From positions 1 to 7,534 of the forward strand of contig CAIOSS010000950.1 in the NCBI GenBank assembly GCA_903860995.1: a DNA stretch of 7,534 nucleotides. The letters run 5' to 3'. This document shows, piece by piece, positions 6,608 through 7,534 of this stretch; within the stretch, counting starts at the first letter, position 1, and the number at the start of each line of letters is the position of its first letter. The DNA comes from an uncultured delta proteobacterium (GTDB lineage Bacteria; Myxococcota_A; Polyangia; Polyangiales; Ga0077539). The notes below the pieces were generated by a model that worked only from the letters and a program-made list of their open reading frames with translations, searched no databases and had not been told where the DNA came from. The position numbers and the translations under genes are program-made.

Positions 6608-6658
6608 GGCCGTGTCGGTGGGATGACGCCCCCGACCCCTCCTCCCCCTGGAATACCC

Positions 6659-7135
6659 ATGGACGTAAAGATCATCGAGGCCGACCTGATCGCCCGCGGG
6701 CTGCGCGTCGCCCTGCTCGCGAGCCGCTTCAACCACTTCATCGTCGACCGGCTGGTCGAGGGTGCGACGGACTGCTTCAAGCGCCACGGCGGCGACGACC
6801 TCACCCTCGTGCGCGCCCCGGGCGCGTGGGAGCTCCCGCTCGTCTGCCAGACGCTGGCCCGCAGCGGGCGCTTCGACGCCATCGTGGCGCTCGGGGCGGT
6901 CATCCGCGGGAGCACCCCGCACTTCGACTACGTGGCCGGCGAGGTCACCAAGGGCCTGGCGCAGGTGTCGATGGCGACGGGGGTGACGGTCACCTTCGGG
7001 GTGCTCACGGTCGACACCATCGAGCAGGCGGTCGAGCGCGCCGGGACGAAGGCGGGCAACAAGGGCTGGGAGGCCGCGGCGAGCGCGATCGAGATGGCCA
7101 ACCTCCAGCGGGCGCTCAAAGCCGATGGCTTCTAG
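6659..7135 (+). CDS. ribH: 6,7-dimethyl-8-ribityllumazine synthase (riboflavin synthase beta subunit)
   Basis: RibH condenses 5-amino-6-ribitylaminouracil with 3,4-dihydroxy-2-butanone 4-phosphate to lumazine, the RibE substrate, and usually assembles into pentamers or 60-mer shells. From ATG 6659 the product is 158 residues, the normal size, and begins MDVKIIEADL as the family does. Conserved parts are SRFNHFI (22-28), PGAWELP (54-60, with Trp where many have Phe), GAVIRGSTPHFDYV (79-92) with the catalytic His at 88, and GTKAGNKG followed by EMANL near the C-terminus. An in-frame ATG at 6623 would add MTPPTPPPPGIP, which is unlike family members, so 6659 is preferred; a short TGGAA lies 5 nt before it. 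ribH is cut off from ribD-ribE-ribB by the 2.6-kb opposite-strand lipoprotein gene, so it needs its own promoter. Confidence 0.97.
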   Translation: MDVKIIEADLIARGLRVALLASRFNHFIVDRLVEGATDCFKRHGGDDLTLVRAPGAWELPLVCQTLARSGRFDAIVALGAVIRGSTPHFDYVAGEVTKGLAQVSMATGVTVTFGVLTVDTIEQAVERAGTKAGNKGWEAAASAIEMANLQRALKADGF

Positions 7136-7219
7136 AGACGAGTCCGCGGATCTTACTAGGGTCCACGTCAATCCCGTGTGCTCCACGAGCGAAGTCACGC
7201 ATATTTACAGGCGGAGCAG

Positions 7220-7534
7220 ATGAGCAACGAAGAGCGATGGAAACCAGTCGACTCCGGAAGTCGGCGTCGTGACGAACTCCTCCGCATTTTGGACTTCATT
7301 TACGAGGCTAAGCCCCGCACGCTTGAGCAGGTGACCGAGCGAAGGAATGAAGCCGTCGCTCACGTCGCGACTGTACTTCGCATCGAACGCGAGACCGTTC
7401 GATCAAAGTACCTTGTCCAGATCGGACTGAACGGCCCTGGAGCGACCGCGAGGTTCGATGGCTTGGTATGCAGCTGGCTAACTGAAGGGAGTGATGAGTT
7501 GGAGACGCTGCTTGTTCGGCACGAGCCTCAGAAC
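7220..7534 (+). CDS. Unrecognised gene, 5' part only, with atypical composition (runs off right edge)
   Basis: From ATG 7220, with AGGCGGAG ending 3 nt upstream, 105 codons are open to the window edge. I do not recognise the family. The visible part is charged and looks mostly helical: a basic start (SRRRDELLRILDFIYEA, 14-30), then EQVTERRNEAVAHVATVL and IERETVRSKYLVQIGL (about 54-69), which could be a helix-turn-helix-like element. A segment follows with FDGLVCSWLTEGSDELETLL before HEPQN at the edge. DNA binding is inference at low confidence. Codon use differs sharply from the rest: 38 of 105 codons end in A or T, against about 4 of 158 in ribH. This suggests recent acquisition. An 84-bp spacer separates it from ribH, so it is probably not part of the rib operon. 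Confidence 0.6.
   Translation, partial: MSNEERWKPVDSGSRRRDELLRILDFIYEAKPRTLEQVTERRNEAVAHVATVLRIERETVRSKYLVQIGLNGPGATARFDGLVCSWLTEGSDELETLLVRHEPQN

Noticed and set aside
6623..6658. Earlier ATG for ribH adding 12 residues
   Set aside because: The extension MTPPTPPPPGIP is unlike RibH N-termini. From 6659 the length, the start motif and His88 numbering match the family.
7136..7219. Possible terminator hairpin GGATC-N7-GGTCC after ribH
   Set aside because: The stem is only 5 bp with a U-G pair and no T-run follows, so it is too weak to list as a terminator.

Overview
The window carries a riboflavin (vitamin B2) biosynthesis locus from a very GC-rich bacterium. Codon third positions in the rib genes are almost always G or C (about 97% in ribH by my hand count). 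The long opposite-strand lipoprotein has an Asp/Pro/Ala-rich linker followed by cysteine-bearing beta-type repeats. That style is typical of Myxococcota (Polyangia-like) cell-surface proteins, so a myxobacterial or related deltaproteobacterial source is my inference. No taxonomic marker gene is present.

Layout. (1) Positions 1-655, minus strand: the 5' part of a gene for a single-pass, proline-rich membrane protein that runs off the left edge. (2) Positions 656-947: a divergent intergenic region with a perfect hairpin and no recognisable FMN riboswitch. (3) Positions 948-3902, plus strand: a tightly packed ribD-ribE-ribB operon, with a 1-nt gap and then a 5-nt gap or a short overlap. (4) Positions 3903-3964: a short convergent spacer with C-run/G-run hairpins. 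(5) Positions 3965-6523, minus strand: a large putative lipoprotein. (6) Positions 6524-6658: a divergent spacer with a 16-bp operator-like palindrome. (7) Positions 6659-7135, plus strand: ribH. (8) From about 7136 the base composition changes sharply; a truncated, unrecognised gene starts at 7220 and runs off the right edge.

How the genes work together. RibD converts the product of GTP cyclohydrolase II to 5-amino-6-ribitylamino-uracil phosphate. The RibB half of the third gene makes 3,4-dihydroxy-2-butanone 4-phosphate from ribulose 5-phosphate. RibH condenses the two branches to lumazine, and RibE dismutates lumazine to riboflavin. The missing step is GTP cyclohydrolase II. The third gene has a C-terminal domain of that fold, but it lacks all three zinc cysteines and the QEGRGIGL-type segment. 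It therefore looks like a RibBX-type protein rather than a working bifunctional RibBA, and a separate ribA is predicted elsewhere in the genome.

The main points of interest are this degenerate domain, a His-to-Gln change at a metal-ligand position of the RibB half, the split of the rib cluster by a convergent lipoprotein gene, the regular cysteine-spaced repeats in that lipoprotein, and the abrupt compositional boundary after ribH. I did not find clear evidence of a wholly new system; the truncated right-edge gene is the least explained part.
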